Shown here: one piece after another, positions 1-8,295 of the stretch
Layout: each line of letters opens with the position of its first letter
Numbering within the stretch: position 1 is the stretch's first letter
Origin: an uncultured Alistipes sp.
GTDB taxonomy: Bacteria; Bacteroidota; Bacteroidia; Bacteroidales; Rikenellaceae
Assembly (NCBI GenBank): GCA_947623965.1
Contig: CANQIF010000003.1
Location: 124,001-188,000 of the forward strand
Reading direction: 5' to 3'
DNA length: 64,000 bases
Translations under genes and position numbers: made by a program
Notes under the pieces: model-generated
Told to the model about the DNA's origin: nothing
Databases searched by the model: none
The model's input: only the letters and a program-made list of their open reading frames with translations

Positions 1-88
1 TCCGGGGGTGGCTCCGTTTTTTTGTGCGGACAGGCCGCGGCGGCCCGCATCCGGCAGGGTGTCCGTGGGGGAGGGAAATACTCCGGTG

Positions 89-1504
89 TTACAGCAGCGG
101 CGAGAAGAGGCGGAGGATCGACTCTGCGAGGCGGCGCAGGCGGGGCCGGTGGAACCACTCGGCGGCATTCAGCGGATGGCTTTGTGCGCTGTCGCGTTCG
201 TAGAGCGCCGCGAGGCGGACGACGAGCGGCTGGTCGCAGATGAAGGCGCTCACCTCGAAATTGTGTTCGAAGCTCCGGAAATCCATGTTGGCCGAGCCGA
301 TGACGGCCAGCGAGTCGTCTACGAGCAGCTGTTTGGCGTGGAGGAATCCCGCCGTGTAGAAGAACACTTTCACACCGGCGCGCATCATGTCGTCGAGGTA
401 GGAGTGGACGGCCAGATCGACCATCCGCGAATCGGAGTGCATCGGCAGCATCAGCCGCACGTCGATGCCGGCCAGAGCGGCGGTCTGGAGGGCGTTGTTG
501 AAGACCTCGGAGGGAAGATAGTAGGGGGTCTGGATCCAGATGCGCTCGCGGGCGCGGCTGACGGCTAAGCAGAGGGCCTGCAGCAGCGACCGCCACTTGC
601 CGAAGGGGCCGCTGGCGAGGATCTGCGTGATGTTGGGCTCCCCGAGATCGATCGGCGGGAAGTAGTCGGCCGAGGCGATGCGCTGGCGCGTGGTGGCGAA
701 CCAGTCGTTCAGGAAGACGGTCTGCAGCCCCGCGACGGCGCCTCCCTCGATGCGCAGGTGGGTGTCGCGCCAGGGGCCCAGCTCCGAGCCGTAGAGATAG
801 CGGTCGGCGATGTTCATCCCCCCGATGAAGCCGATGCGGCCGTCGATGACGGCGATTTTGCGGTGGTTGCGGTAGTTGACCTTGCTCGTGAAGCGCGGGA
901 ACTGCACGTGCAGGAAGGGCCGGGCCTCGATCCCCTCGCGGCGCATCGCCTCGAAGAAGCGCTTGCCGACGCTGCGCGATCCCACGTCGTCGTAGAGAAT
1001 GCGCACCTCGACCCCCTCGCGGACCTTGCGGAGCAGCGCTTCGCGCAGCCGGCCGCCCGCGCGGTCGTCCTCGATGATGTAGTACTGCAGGTGGATGTGG
1101 TGCCGGGCCTCGGCGATCGCCGCGAGCAGGGCGCTCATCTTCGAACGGCCGTCGGTGTAGACCTCGAAGCGGCTGCCGTAGAGGGGCTGGGCGTGCGCGC
1201 TCGCGGCGAGCAGCCGTTCGAGCGGTGCCAGGGGCTCGGGCACCTGCGGCCGCTCCCGCCGGGTGGCGGCCTCGATGCGGGCGTCGATCTGCTTGCGCGT
1301 GCGGCGCGAGATGTTGCGTCGCTTCGAGAGGTTCTGGCCGAAGAAGAAGTAGAAGAGCAGCCCCACGAGGGGTGCGAGCAGCAGCACGATGAGCCACGGC
1401 ATGCTCTTCAGCGGGTTGCGGTTCTCGGAGATGATGACGAAGATCACCCCGGCGACCGTCAGCGTGTAGAGCGTCAGCAGGAGATATGATACGAATCCCG
1501 ACAT
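89..1504 (-). CDS. cls: Cardiolipin synthase (phospholipase D family)
   Basis: Predicted membrane enzyme that condenses phosphatidyl lipids into cardiolipin. The 471-residue product starts with two membrane segments (about residues 3-24 and 35-56), the usual N-terminal anchor of bacterial Cls. Two HKD phosphodiesterase motifs follow: H214-x-K216 with D221 in the first half, and H389-x-K391 with D396/D397 in the second, which is the expected duplicated PLD layout. Length is typical of the family. It lies 22 bp downstream of the DUF4837 gene on the same strand, so the two may be co-transcribed. Both catalytic motifs are intact and I see nothing odd. Confidence 0.95.
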   Translation of the reverse strand: MSGFVSYLLLTLYTLTVAGVIFVIISENRNPLKSMPWLIVLLLAPLVGLLFYFFFGQNLSKRRNISRRTRKQIDARIEAATRRERPQVPEPLAPLERLLAASAHAQPLYGSRFEVYTDGRSKMSALLAAIAEARHHIHLQYYIIEDDRAGGRLREALLRKVREGVEVRILYDDVGSRSVGKRFFEAMRREGIEARPFLHVQFPRFTSKVNYRNHRKIAVIDGRIGFIGGMNIADRYLYGSELGPWRDTHLRIEGGAVAGLQTVFLNDWFATTRQRIASADYFPPIDLGEPNITQILASGPFGKWRSLLQALCLAVSRARERIWIQTPYYLPSEVFNNALQTAALAGIDVRLMLPMHSDSRMVDLAVHSYLDDMMRAGVKVFFYTAGFLHAKQLLVDDSLAVIGSANMDFRSFEHNFEVSAFICDQPLVVRLAALYERDSAQSHPLNAAEWFHRPRLRRLAESILRLFSPLL

Positions 1505-1526
1505 GCGGCAGCTCCCCGTGCGGGGG

Positions 1527-2537
1527 TTATTCGGCGGCCTCCTTCGGGAAGGAGATCGTGTAGAAAAGGTGCTCGAGACCGCGCATCAGGTTGCGCTTGT
1601 GGGGCGGCAGCTTCGGGGCGTAGACGTAGGCGTCGTAGGTGAAGACGTAGCCCGTCGCCGTGTCGATGGTCGAGTAGCTGACGAAGGGGCCGCCCATGAA
1701 GTCGTTCTCGACATCCCAGAAGCCGCGCAGTTCGACCCACAGCCGCCCTTCGAGGCGGAACATCCGCATTTCGGGCGGGAAGACGGACGAGGTGGTCATG
1801 TAGCTGCCGTCCGAGGGGCCCGGGATGCGGGCGGCGAAGCGTTTGCGGGCGGCGAGCAGTGACTCGTAGCTCAGCGCCTTTTCGTCGGCGGGGTAGCTGT
1901 AGACCAGAAAACCCTGGCTGGCCGTGGGGTATTCGTAGCGGGCCCAGACGAAATCCTTCTGGTCGGCGGCCAGCTGGTAGCCCGTCGGAACGTGCATCCC
2001 GACGCCGAAGCGTTCGCGCACGGCCCGTTCGACCCCCGGGGCGCCGAACTGCTGGGCATAGGCGACGGCGCGGTCGCGCTCGGCCTGCTCGAGGATCTGG
2101 AGCAGCTTCTCGCCGTTCGCATCGAGGTAGGCGGTCATCGCCTCCTCCGAGGGGGCCTGCAGCGTCAGGACGATCTGCGGCTTGGCGGTCACGTCATAGG
2201 CGACGCCCGCAGCGGCCTCTTCGAGGGCGGGATCGACGAGGACCTTGAGGATGTTGCGGTGATCGACGACCATGTTCGTGAAGCCGTCGGGTGTAACGCG
2301 CAACACGTCGAAGAGGGGTTCGGTCTGCGGCAGATAGGGGATCGGCTGGGTGAGCAGCGCGCGGAGCGAATCTCCGACAGCGCCCGTCCAGAGCGGCTGG
2401 TTGGCGACGACGATCAGTTCGTAGGGGCGCCCCTGGGCCGTCTTGAGGGTCGAGCCCGAAAGGGTGCGGAACGCTTTGCAGCCGCCGAGGGTGAGGGCGG
2501 CTGCCAGAAGAACGGCGAAGAGGCGGAAGGATTTCAT
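1527..2537 (-). CDS. DUF4837 family lipoprotein
   Basis: Bacteroidetes-specific lipoprotein of unknown function, 336 residues from the chosen start. I take the ATG at 2537 rather than an upstream in-frame codon. It begins MKSFRLF and gives a clean lipoprotein signal ending LTLGGC, and a promoter lies just upstream (-7 at 2572-2565). The remainder is a soluble domain without recognised catalytic motifs, presumed periplasmic or outer-membrane attached. The assignment to DUF4837 is by recall of the family pattern (lipoprotein signal, internal VDHRNIL and PTGY motifs, C-terminal ERLFY-like segment). It precedes cls in the same direction. Confidence 0.8.
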   Translation of the reverse strand: MKSFRLFAVLLAAALTLGGCKAFRTLSGSTLKTAQGRPYELIVVANQPLWTGAVGDSLRALLTQPIPYLPQTEPLFDVLRVTPDGFTNMVVDHRNILKVLVDPALEEAAAGVAYDVTAKPQIVLTLQAPSEEAMTAYLDANGEKLLQILEQAERDRAVAYAQQFGAPGVERAVRERFGVGMHVPTGYQLAADQKDFVWARYEYPTASQGFLVYSYPADEKALSYESLLAARKRFAARIPGPSDGSYMTTSSVFPPEMRMFRLEGRLWVELRGFWDVENDFMGGPFVSYSTIDTATGYVFTYDAYVYAPKLPPHKRNLMRGLEHLFYTISFPKEAAE

Positions 2538-2564
2538 GACAGGTGAATTTAGGAATAGCTGGAG

Positions 2565-2595
2565 CAAATATAGCAAATTTTCGGAGGATGTGCAA
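2565..2595 (-). promoter_or_regulatory. Bacteroidetes promoter for the DUF4837-cls unit
   Basis: On the minus strand a TTG (2595-2593) is followed after 20 bp by TATATTTG (2572-2565), matching TTTG/TAnnTTTG. The start codon lies 27 bp further on, giving a short leader. Confidence 0.65.
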
Positions 2596-2683
2596 TAATC
2601 GTACTAAAATTATCGGAGAGCTTAACGGTTGTGTAGTGGCTGCAGGCAGCTCCTTGCTCCCACTGCCGAAAAAACGGGCTGCG

Positions 2684-2843
2684 GCGCTTCCTGTGGAAGC
2701 GCAAATTCAGAATTCAAAATTCAAGATTCAAAATTACTGCTCGGGCTGCAGCCTGCGGAGGACGCTTGCGACGTCAAGACGTCAAGGAGCAGCGGGCCTC
2801 CGCGCCGGGGAGGCTGCGGCCCGCCGACCTCTTCGAGGTCGAC
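2684..2843 (+). repeat. Intergenic GC-rich modular repeat, cluster 1
   Basis: This sits in the 500-bp gap between the DUF4837 promoter and the deacetylase gene. It begins with a hairpin GCGCTTCC-tgt-GGAAGCGC (2684-2702) and an A/T-rich linker (2703-2736). A GC-rich module follows, starting TCGGGCTGCAGCCTGCGGAG at 2741 and ending in a hairpin GACCTC-ttc-GAGGTC (2826-2840). The rest of the gap to 3010 is C-rich with degraded repeat traces and no gene. Confidence 0.75.
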
Positions 2844-3016
2844 ATCCGGCATGAAACATGGACGAATGCGGCCCGCCGATCGTTGCGATGCCAAGTTTGC
2901 CGCAAAACTCCTCGGCGCCAATCTGCAGCCCTTCAATCCCGCCGCCCGCGCTGCGCCCGAACGCCGCGTCCGCCCCCTCCTCCCGCTTTTTATTTTCCGT
3001 TTTCTATTTTTCCTAT

Positions 3017-3024
3017 TATCTTTG
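3017..3024 (+). promoter_or_regulatory. -7 element TATCTTTG, near-leaderless deacetylase promoter
   Basis: A perfect TAnnTTTG element ends only 8 bp before the ATG at 3033, so the transcript probably starts almost at the start codon. The upstream region is T-rich but has no clear TTTG -33 element. Confidence 0.55.
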
Positions 3025-3032
3025 TCGCCGCC

Positions 3033-3641
3033 ATGCGTCTCAAACCGCCCAAAATACTCCGCCGCCTCCTGCCCGACCTGATCTGGGAGATCGAGGACGA
3101 GGAGGGGATCTACCTCACTTTCGACGACGGTCCGACCCCCGGCGTGACGGAGTGGGTGCTCGCCACCCTGGCCCGGTACGATGCCAAGGCCACCTTTTTC
3201 GTGCTCGGCAAGAACGTCGAACTCTACCCCGACCTCTACCGGCGCATCCTCGATGCGGGCCACCGCATCGGCAACCACACCTATTCGCACCAGAAGGGGT
3301 GGAAGATGAGCCTCGAACGCTATACCGAGGATGTCGATTTCGCCAACGACCTGCTCCACACCGATCTTTTCCGACCGCCCTACGCCCTGATCACCCCGGC
3401 GCAGGCCCGCTTCCTCGGACAGCGCTACAAATTGGTGATGTGGGACGTCGTCTCGCGCGACTACAACCGCCACATCTCGCCCCGCACCTGCCTGCGCAAC
3501 GTCGTGCGCTACTTGACGCCCGGCACGATCATCGTCTTCCACGACAGCGAGAAGGCCTTCCGCAACATGCGCTACGCCCTGCCCCGCACGCTCGATGCGA
3601 TCCGGCAGGCGGGCCTGCAGTGCAAGGCGATCGAATTGTAG
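3033..3641 (+). CDS. Polysaccharide deacetylase (NodB homology domain)
   Basis: 202-residue metal-dependent deacetylase of the carbohydrate esterase 4 family, expected to remove acetyl groups from an N-acetylated glycan such as peptidoglycan. The NodB motifs are present: TFDDGP with D31/D32, and the zinc-binding NHTYSH (H82, H86). RPPYA and a late FHDSE motif complete the active site. There is no signal peptide, so it may act in the cytoplasm or be exported in another way. The ATG at 3033 is chosen because upstream codons lie in a repeat and a promoter ends 8 bp before it. Confidence 0.9.
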   Translation: MRLKPPKILRRLLPDLIWEIEDEEGIYLTFDDGPTPGVTEWVLATLARYDAKATFFVLGKNVELYPDLYRRILDAGHRIGNHTYSHQKGWKMSLERYTEDVDFANDLLHTDLFRPPYALITPAQARFLGQRYKLVMWDVVSRDYNRHISPRTCLRNVVRYLTPGTIIVFHDSEKAFRNMRYALPRTLDAIRQAGLQCKAIEL

Positions 3642-3914
3642 CGCCCGTACCCCAGCCTCCCCCAGCCCCAGCCGCCGTTCCCTAACCTCCCGAAAATCCT
3701 CCGTGCATCCGCCGTCCGAAAACCCGCTGTCTTCCCGCCAGCCCTCCTGCTCCCCCTTACCGTCTGAAACCCCGCTTCGCACCTGCCGATCGCTCCCGCC
3801 GTACCGCGTCGCACTCCCGCCGCCCGAAAGCCTGCCGGGCACCCTGCCGGCGCCCCGCTGTACCCCGCCGCAAGTCCCGGCCGCACCCCGCCTTCGCCGT
3901 TTTTTTCGGCAAAA
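3642..3914. other. C-rich intergenic stretch, nothing recognised
   Basis: About 270 bp of strongly strand-asymmetric, C-rich sequence between the deacetylase and the EF-P promoter. Open frames on both strands look like composition artefacts (Pro/Ser/Arg-rich or Gly/Ala-rich). No hairpin with a T-tract was seen. Confidence 0.5.
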
Positions 3915-3946
3915 TTTTGATATGCGCGCGCCATGTACTATCTTTG
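3915..3946 (+). promoter_or_regulatory. Bacteroidetes consensus promoter of efp
   Basis: TTTTG at 3915-3919, a 19-bp spacer, and TATCTTTG at 3939-3946 form a near-perfect Bacteroidetes sigma-ABfr promoter. The EF-P ATG is 36 bp downstream. Confidence 0.85.
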
Positions 3947-3981
3947 CGTCCGGAACATAGAACCTATAAAATCATATCACC

Positions 3982-4554
3982 ATGCAAATTACAGCCGCCG
4001 ATATCAAAATCGGCATGTGTATCGAGATGGACGGCAAGACCTATTTAGTCGTCGATTTCCAGCACTGCAAACCCGGAAAGGGTCCCGCCTTTGTCCGTTC
4101 GAAGCTCAAGAACCTCGAAAACGGCCGCGTCGTGGAGAACACCTTCTCGTCGGTCGGGATCAAGATCGAGCAGGTGCGCGTCGAGCGCCGCCCCTACCAG
4201 TTCACCTACGAAGATGATCTGGGGGCCCACTTCATGCACACGGAGACCTTCGAGGAGATCAACATCGAGAAGAACCTCATCAACAACTACGACCTCATGG
4301 CCGACGGCCAGGTGGTCGAGGTGATGTACCGCACCGACAACGATGCCATTCTCTCGGCCGAACTTCCTCCGATCGTCGATATGGAGGTGACCTACACCGA
4401 GCCGGGCATCAAGGGCGATACGGCATCGACCAACTCGCTCAAGCCCGCCACGGTCAACACGGGCGCGACGGTCAAGGTCCCCCTGTTCATCAACACGGGC
4501 GACAAGATCCGCGTCGATACCCGCACGCGCGAGTACTACGAGCGCATCAAGTAG
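3982..4554 (+). CDS. efp: Translation elongation factor P
   Basis: 190-residue EF-P, which binds ribosomes stalled at proline stretches and promotes peptide-bond formation. The N-terminal KOW-like domain carries the tip loop CKPGKGPAF with K33, equivalent to the lysine that is modified in other bacteria. The OB domains follow and the C terminus has the conserved GDKIRVDTRTREYYER motif. Length and all landmarks are normal. It is monocistronic, with a strong consensus promoter directly upstream. Several neighbouring products are proline-rich and could depend on it, but that is speculation. Confidence 0.97.
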   Translation: MQITAADIKIGMCIEMDGKTYLVVDFQHCKPGKGPAFVRSKLKNLENGRVVENTFSSVGIKIEQVRVERRPYQFTYEDDLGAHFMHTETFEEINIEKNLINNYDLMADGQVVEVMYRTDNDAILSAELPPIVDMEVTYTEPGIKGDTASTNSLKPATVNTGATVKVPLFINTGDKIRVDTRTREYYERIK

Positions 4555-4661
4555 TAGCGTCCGAAATGGCGCCGCCCGCCCGCGGCGCCGCAGCGTCCCG
4601 AATGCCGCAAGGCGTTCGGGGCGTTTGCGTTTCGGCACGAAAGATGCACTTTCCGGACCGT

Positions 4662-5243
4662 ATGAAACACATTCGGACAGGTTGGATCGCCGTGCTGCTG
4701 GCCGCTGCCGCTGCGGCGCAGGAGGGGCTCCGGATCCCGGCGTCCGCCCCGCCCGCGGCGTTCTCGCAGCGGCGGGCCGATTCGTCGTCGCTCGCGCTCC
4801 CGCAGGCCCCGGACGGCGCGCCGTTCCGGAAAACCTCGCTGCCGCCTGCCGATCCCGTTCCGCAGTCCGATGCCGGGTTCTCCTCCCGTGAGAAATCCCC
4901 GCAGTCCGATGCCGCCTTTTCCGCCGGGCAGGAACGGCCGTCGACCCCGACCTTCCCGTACGATCCGTCTTTCCCGTACGATCCGGCATTCTCGCCCGCC
5001 CCGACGTTTCCGCCCCGTCCGGAGCGCCCACCCCGCGTGGTCTGGCGGCCGCCGCTCGCTGCGCCCGTACTTCCCTCGGTCCGCCGCCGCGACGGCCTCC
5101 CCGCACGGATCTACGTCATCAACAACATCTCCCTGCAGATCGGCGGCTACGTCAACCTGACCAACGGGCAGGCCTGGATCTGGAGCCCCTATCCGAACGG
5201 CTACCTCGACGCCCGGACCCTCTCGATGCCCCTGCCGCGGTAA
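4662..5243 (+). CDS. Small secreted proline-rich protein, unknown function
   Basis: I do not recognise a family. The 193-residue product from the ATG at 4662 begins MKHIRTGWIAVLLAAAAAAQ, a convincing Sec signal peptide. A low-complexity Pro/Ser/Phe-rich middle section follows, with an FPYDP motif repeated in tandem (about residues 85-100). The C terminus (residues 150-193) is ordered-looking: RIYVINNISLQIGGYVNLTN then a WIWSPYPNGYLD motif. The reading frame is clean and the signal peptide supports a real gene. No promoter or partner is evident. It could be a periplasmic or cell-surface protein. Confidence 0.6.
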   Translation: MKHIRTGWIAVLLAAAAAAQEGLRIPASAPPAAFSQRRADSSSLALPQAPDGAPFRKTSLPPADPVPQSDAGFSSREKSPQSDAAFSAGQERPSTPTFPYDPSFPYDPAFSPAPTFPPRPERPPRVVWRPPLAAPVLPSVRRRDGLPARIYVINNISLQIGGYVNLTNGQAWIWSPYPNGYLDARTLSMPLPR

Positions 5244-5375
5244 CGTCCTGCCGTCCTGCCCCGGCCTCCCCGCCGCTCCGCAACCGGCAGCCCGGCCGCC
5301 CGAACTCGGCCTCCTCCTCTGCCCTCTGCCCACTATCCACTATCCACTGCCCCCTTGTTTTTAGGTATTTTCGCG

Positions 5376-5408
5376 TATTGCCGTTTCGTATCCGTTTGCC
5401 GAACTTTG
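5376..5408 (+). promoter_or_regulatory. Putative promoter for the porin-yeiH operon
   Basis: TATTG (5376-5380), a 20-bp spacer and GAACTTTG (5401-5408) give a one-base-off version of the Bacteroidetes consensus, 29 bp before the porin ATG. Confidence 0.4.
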
Positions 5409-5437
5409 CCGTGTCTAACACAAAAACAGACGGAAAG

Positions 5438-6490
5438 ATGAAAAAATGGATTCTCGGGCTCTTCCTCTTCGCAACGGCCGGTGCGCAGGCGCAGCGAATG
5501 ACGGCCGAAGAGCAGGAAGCCGCCATCCGGCAGCTCACCGAAGAGGTGCAGAGCCTCAAAAAGGAACGTTCGGCCCGGGCGAAGATCAAGGCCGCCCTGC
5601 CCGTCTTCTCGGGCTATATGCAGGTCCGCTATACCTACGGCACCGACGTCTCCGAGTTCAAGATGCGCCGCGTGCGCCTCTCGCTCGCCGGCTCGATCAC
5701 GCCGAAGATCGACTACAAGCTGCAGGCCGAATTTTCGGGCTTCAAGCTCCTCGACGCCTATGTCGATTATAAACCTTTCGATGAGTTGAAGATCAAGGCC
5801 GGACAGTTCAAGGTTCCCTTTTCGATCGAGAATACGGATTACTCTCCGACCCGCATGGAGCTGCTCGACTACCCGCTGGCCCTGCAGAAGCTGATGGGCT
5901 ACTCCGAGACGGTCGGCAAGGAGCTTCTCAGCGCCACGGGCCGCGATACGGGTCTCTCGCTGCGCGGCTCCTTCTTCGATGGCGGCCTCTCCTACGACCT
6001 CGGCATTTTCAACGGCACGGGCGTCTCCGCGAGTGAGAACAACAAGTCGAAGGATGTCGCCGCCCGCCTCATGCTCCGTCCCGCCGCCGGGCTGACGATC
6101 GCCGGCTCCTGCTTCTGGGGCGAATACGGCGCGGCCCACTACAAGCGGCAGCGCTCGAGCTTCGGCGCCTGCTACGACCGCGGCCCCGCGGTGTTGCGCG
6201 CCGAGTGCTTCTTCGGCACGACCGGCATCGAGGGGCGCGGCGACGTGAAGAGCGACGGCTTCTATGCGCTGGCCGGCTGGCGCTTCAGCCCGAAGTGGCT
6301 CGCCGCCCTCCGCTGCGACACCTTCACGGCCGATACCGACGCCCGCTCCGGGACCCGCCAGACCAATTACACGGCCGGCATCTCGTGGGTGCCCGTGAAA
6401 CACCTGCGCCTCCAGGCCGAATACGCGCACGAGGACCTCTCGGTCCGCCACGCCAACGGCGTGCGGATGCAGCTGACCGCCTCCTTCTAA
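5438..6490 (+). CDS. OprO/OprP-like outer-membrane porin
   Basis: 350-residue porin of the phosphate-selective O/P type. It has a signal peptide ending AGAQAQ, a short heptad-rich coiled-coil (about residues 22-45, typical of trimer-forming porins) and then alternating beta-strand sequence. The beta-strand part includes the family landmarks VRYTYG, RRVRLSLAG and DYKLQAEFSG. It ends in a terminal phenylalanine (TASF), the usual barrel-assembly signal. It sits 34 bp upstream of the YeiH-type exporter, implying an outer-membrane pore paired with an inner-membrane anion exporter. The substrate cannot be told from sequence. Confidence 0.85.
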   Translation: MKKWILGLFLFATAGAQAQRMTAEEQEAAIRQLTEEVQSLKKERSARAKIKAALPVFSGYMQVRYTYGTDVSEFKMRRVRLSLAGSITPKIDYKLQAEFSGFKLLDAYVDYKPFDELKIKAGQFKVPFSIENTDYSPTRMELLDYPLALQKLMGYSETVGKELLSATGRDTGLSLRGSFFDGGLSYDLGIFNGTGVSASENNKSKDVAARLMLRPAAGLTIAGSCFWGEYGAAHYKRQRSSFGACYDRGPAVLRAECFFGTTGIEGRGDVKSDGFYALAGWRFSPKWLAALRCDTFTADTDARSGTRQTNYTAGISWVPVKHLRLQAEYAHEDLSVRHANGVRMQLTASF

Positions 6491-6524
6491 ATCCGATTCG
6501 AAAAAACGCTATCCGAAAAACACC

Positions 6525-7802
6525 ATGAAAAACCTGCTGGAAAAACTCCGCGCCGAAGATTGGGTGACCGTCTGGATGAGCATCCCGCTGCTGCTGCTCG
6601 CCATCTTCATCCCCAATCTGGTCCCCAACGTCCCCTCGACCCTTGTCGGCGAGGTGGCCTGGTACAACATCGCCCTGCTCTTCGTCATCGTGCTGGCCGT
6701 CCTCTACGCCGGCTGCGTGCTGATGAAACGCCCTCTCCGGGGGCTCTTCCCCTCGCTGGTGGCCGTCTTCGCCCTCTCGCTGCTCGCGCAGGTCGTCGCC
6801 AAGATCCCCGCCGTGAGCTACTACGGCTTCGAGTCGGTCTTCTTCTCGGTGATCTTCGGCCTCATCGTCCGCAACGTCTGGCACGTGCCCGCCTGGATGA
6901 AACCCGCCGTACAGGGCGAGTTCTTCATCAAGATCGGCGTCGTCTGCCTCGGCGCGACGATCCTCTTCAGCGACGTGATGAAGTCGGGCGCCTTCGGTCT
7001 GGCGCAGGCCTGCATCGTCGTGGCGCTTGTCTGGTTCTGCGCCTTCTTCCTGGCCCGGCGCATGGGCGTCGACGAGCGCAGCGCGATGATCCTCTCGAGC
7101 GGCGTCTCGATCTGCGGCGTCTCGGCCTGCATCACCGCCGCCCGCGTGGCCGGCGGCGACGACCGGAAGCTCTCCTACATCGTCTCGGTGGTCCTCATCA
7201 TCGTCGTGCCGATGATCTACCTCATGCCCTGGCTGGCGGGGACGATCCTGCCGCGGCTGATCGACGACCCGGCGGTGCTGCAGGAGGTCTCGGGCGCCTG
7301 GATCGGGGGCACGATCGACACCACGTCGGGCGTGGCCGCCTCGAGCGCCATGGTCAGCGACACGGCCAACGGCCAGGCGATGATCGTCAAGGGGACGCAG
7401 AACGTCCTGATCGGCGTCGTGGCCTTCTTCATCGCCCTCTACCTCGCCGCCCGCAGCGAATCGGGCAGCGTGCAGCGCCCCTCGCTCGGCATCGTCTGGG
7501 AGAAGTTCCCGAAGTTCATCCTCGGCTTCGTCCTGGCGTCGCTCCTCTTCTCGCTGCTCCACTCCAACGACTACTTCACGGGCGAGCAGGCCGGCGCCGT
7601 CAGGACCGCCAAGATGTTCTCGTCGCTCTTCTTCTCGCTCGCCTTCGTCTGCATCGGCCTCGATACGCGGCTCAAGGAGATCGTCTCGAAGGAGAACCGC
7701 AACGTCCTCTACGCCTTCCTTTCGGCACAGTGCTTCAACATCGTCGTGACCTTCGCCGTCGCCTACCTTTTCTTCGGCGTGCTGAAACCACTGTGGGCAT
7801 AG
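6525..7802 (+). CDS. YeiH/UPF0324 family putative sulfate exporter
   Basis: 425-residue inner-membrane protein with roughly ten or eleven hydrophobic segments, matching the YeiH family (Cons_hypoth698). The diagnostic SSGVSICGVSACITAARV stretch is present in the middle of the protein. The family is annotated as sulfate exporters, though experimental support is limited. It lies 34 bp downstream of the porin and is followed by a strong terminator, so the two genes form a two-gene operon. The start at 6525 (MKNLLEKL) fits the spacing and the first membrane segment. Confidence 0.85.
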   Translation: MKNLLEKLRAEDWVTVWMSIPLLLLAIFIPNLVPNVPSTLVGEVAWYNIALLFVIVLAVLYAGCVLMKRPLRGLFPSLVAVFALSLLAQVVAKIPAVSYYGFESVFFSVIFGLIVRNVWHVPAWMKPAVQGEFFIKIGVVCLGATILFSDVMKSGAFGLAQACIVVALVWFCAFFLARRMGVDERSAMILSSGVSICGVSACITAARVAGGDDRKLSYIVSVVLIIVVPMIYLMPWLAGTILPRLIDDPAVLQEVSGAWIGGTIDTTSGVAASSAMVSDTANGQAMIVKGTQNVLIGVVAFFIALYLAARSESGSVQRPSLGIVWEKFPKFILGFVLASLLFSLLHSNDYFTGEQAGAVRTAKMFSSLFFSLAFVCIGLDTRLKEIVSKENRNVLYAFLSAQCFNIVVTFAVAYLFFGVLKPLWA

Positions 7803-7832
7803 CGCACCCCTGCCGACAGACACAACGCCATG

Positions 7833-7872
7833 CGGCGGCCCTTCCGTTGATTCGGAGGGGCCGCCGATTTTT
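7833..7872 (+). terminator. Rho-independent terminator after yeiH
   Basis: A long GC-rich stem (CGGCGGCCCTTCCG paired with its near-perfect complement, one wobble) with a short loop is followed by TTTTTA. It closes the porin-yeiH operon. Confidence 0.85.
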
Positions 7873-7932
7873 ATGCAGAAGGTTTTGGATGGAAGACGCC
7901 GTGCCGGGGCGGCCGCAGCCTGCAGGAGCCGC

Positions 7933-8295
7933 TTACGGCGCTATTTGCCGGATCACGCTGCGGTCGGTGAGGGTCAGCCGGCCGTAGTCGAGCCCCGAGA
8001 GGAGCAGGAGCACGCCCCCTTCGGGGAGCAGCAGCGGGGCGAGCAGCTGCGGCAGCGGGGTGGTGCGGTCGCCGCGCAGCGCCTCGAAGCGATCGCGCCA
8101 GTCGGCCGGAAAGTGGGGGACGAGGAGCCCGGCATGGAACTCCGTGAAGGGCGAACGGTCGGCTTCCGCGGCCTCGCCTGTCCGATGGACCGCGAGAAGA
8201 CGCCCCTCGGCCGAGAGGCAGACGAGGGGGTCGCGCACGAGGTCGCCCGCGGCGGTGAGCAGCAGGTTAGAGGCTATCTTTCGGCAGGGCGGCAT
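7933..8295 (-). CDS. Small protein resembling amidohydrolase ends without the barrel
   Basis: 120-residue product starting MPPCRKIASNLLL. The first half (AAGDLVRDPLVCLSAEGRLLAV) looks like the N-terminal beta-sandwich strand set of metal-dependent amidohydrolases. The last part (LLLLSGLDYGRLTLTDRSVIRQI) looks like the C-terminal end of the same fold. The metal-binding HxH motif and the TIM barrel between them are absent. The gene overlaps the upstream DUF4296 gene by 29 bp, so it is probably translated in the same operon. It could be a decayed enzyme or a stand-alone domain. Family assignment is by pattern recall only. Confidence 0.5.
   Translation of the reverse strand: MPPCRKIASNLLLTAAGDLVRDPLVCLSAEGRLLAVHRTGEAAEADRSPFTEFHAGLLVPHFPADWRDRFEALRGDRTTPLPQLLAPLLLPEGGVLLLLSGLDYGRLTLTDRSVIRQIAP

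Noticed and set aside
1..23. Possible 3' arm of a terminator (GGGGTGGCTCCG then TTTTTTT) at the left edge
   Set aside because: The 5' arm lies outside the window, so the hairpin cannot be verified.
2741..2843. CRISPR array in the repeat clusters
   Set aside because: Modules are 90-100 bp, irregularly spaced, in both orientations, with no uniform spacers and no cas genes.
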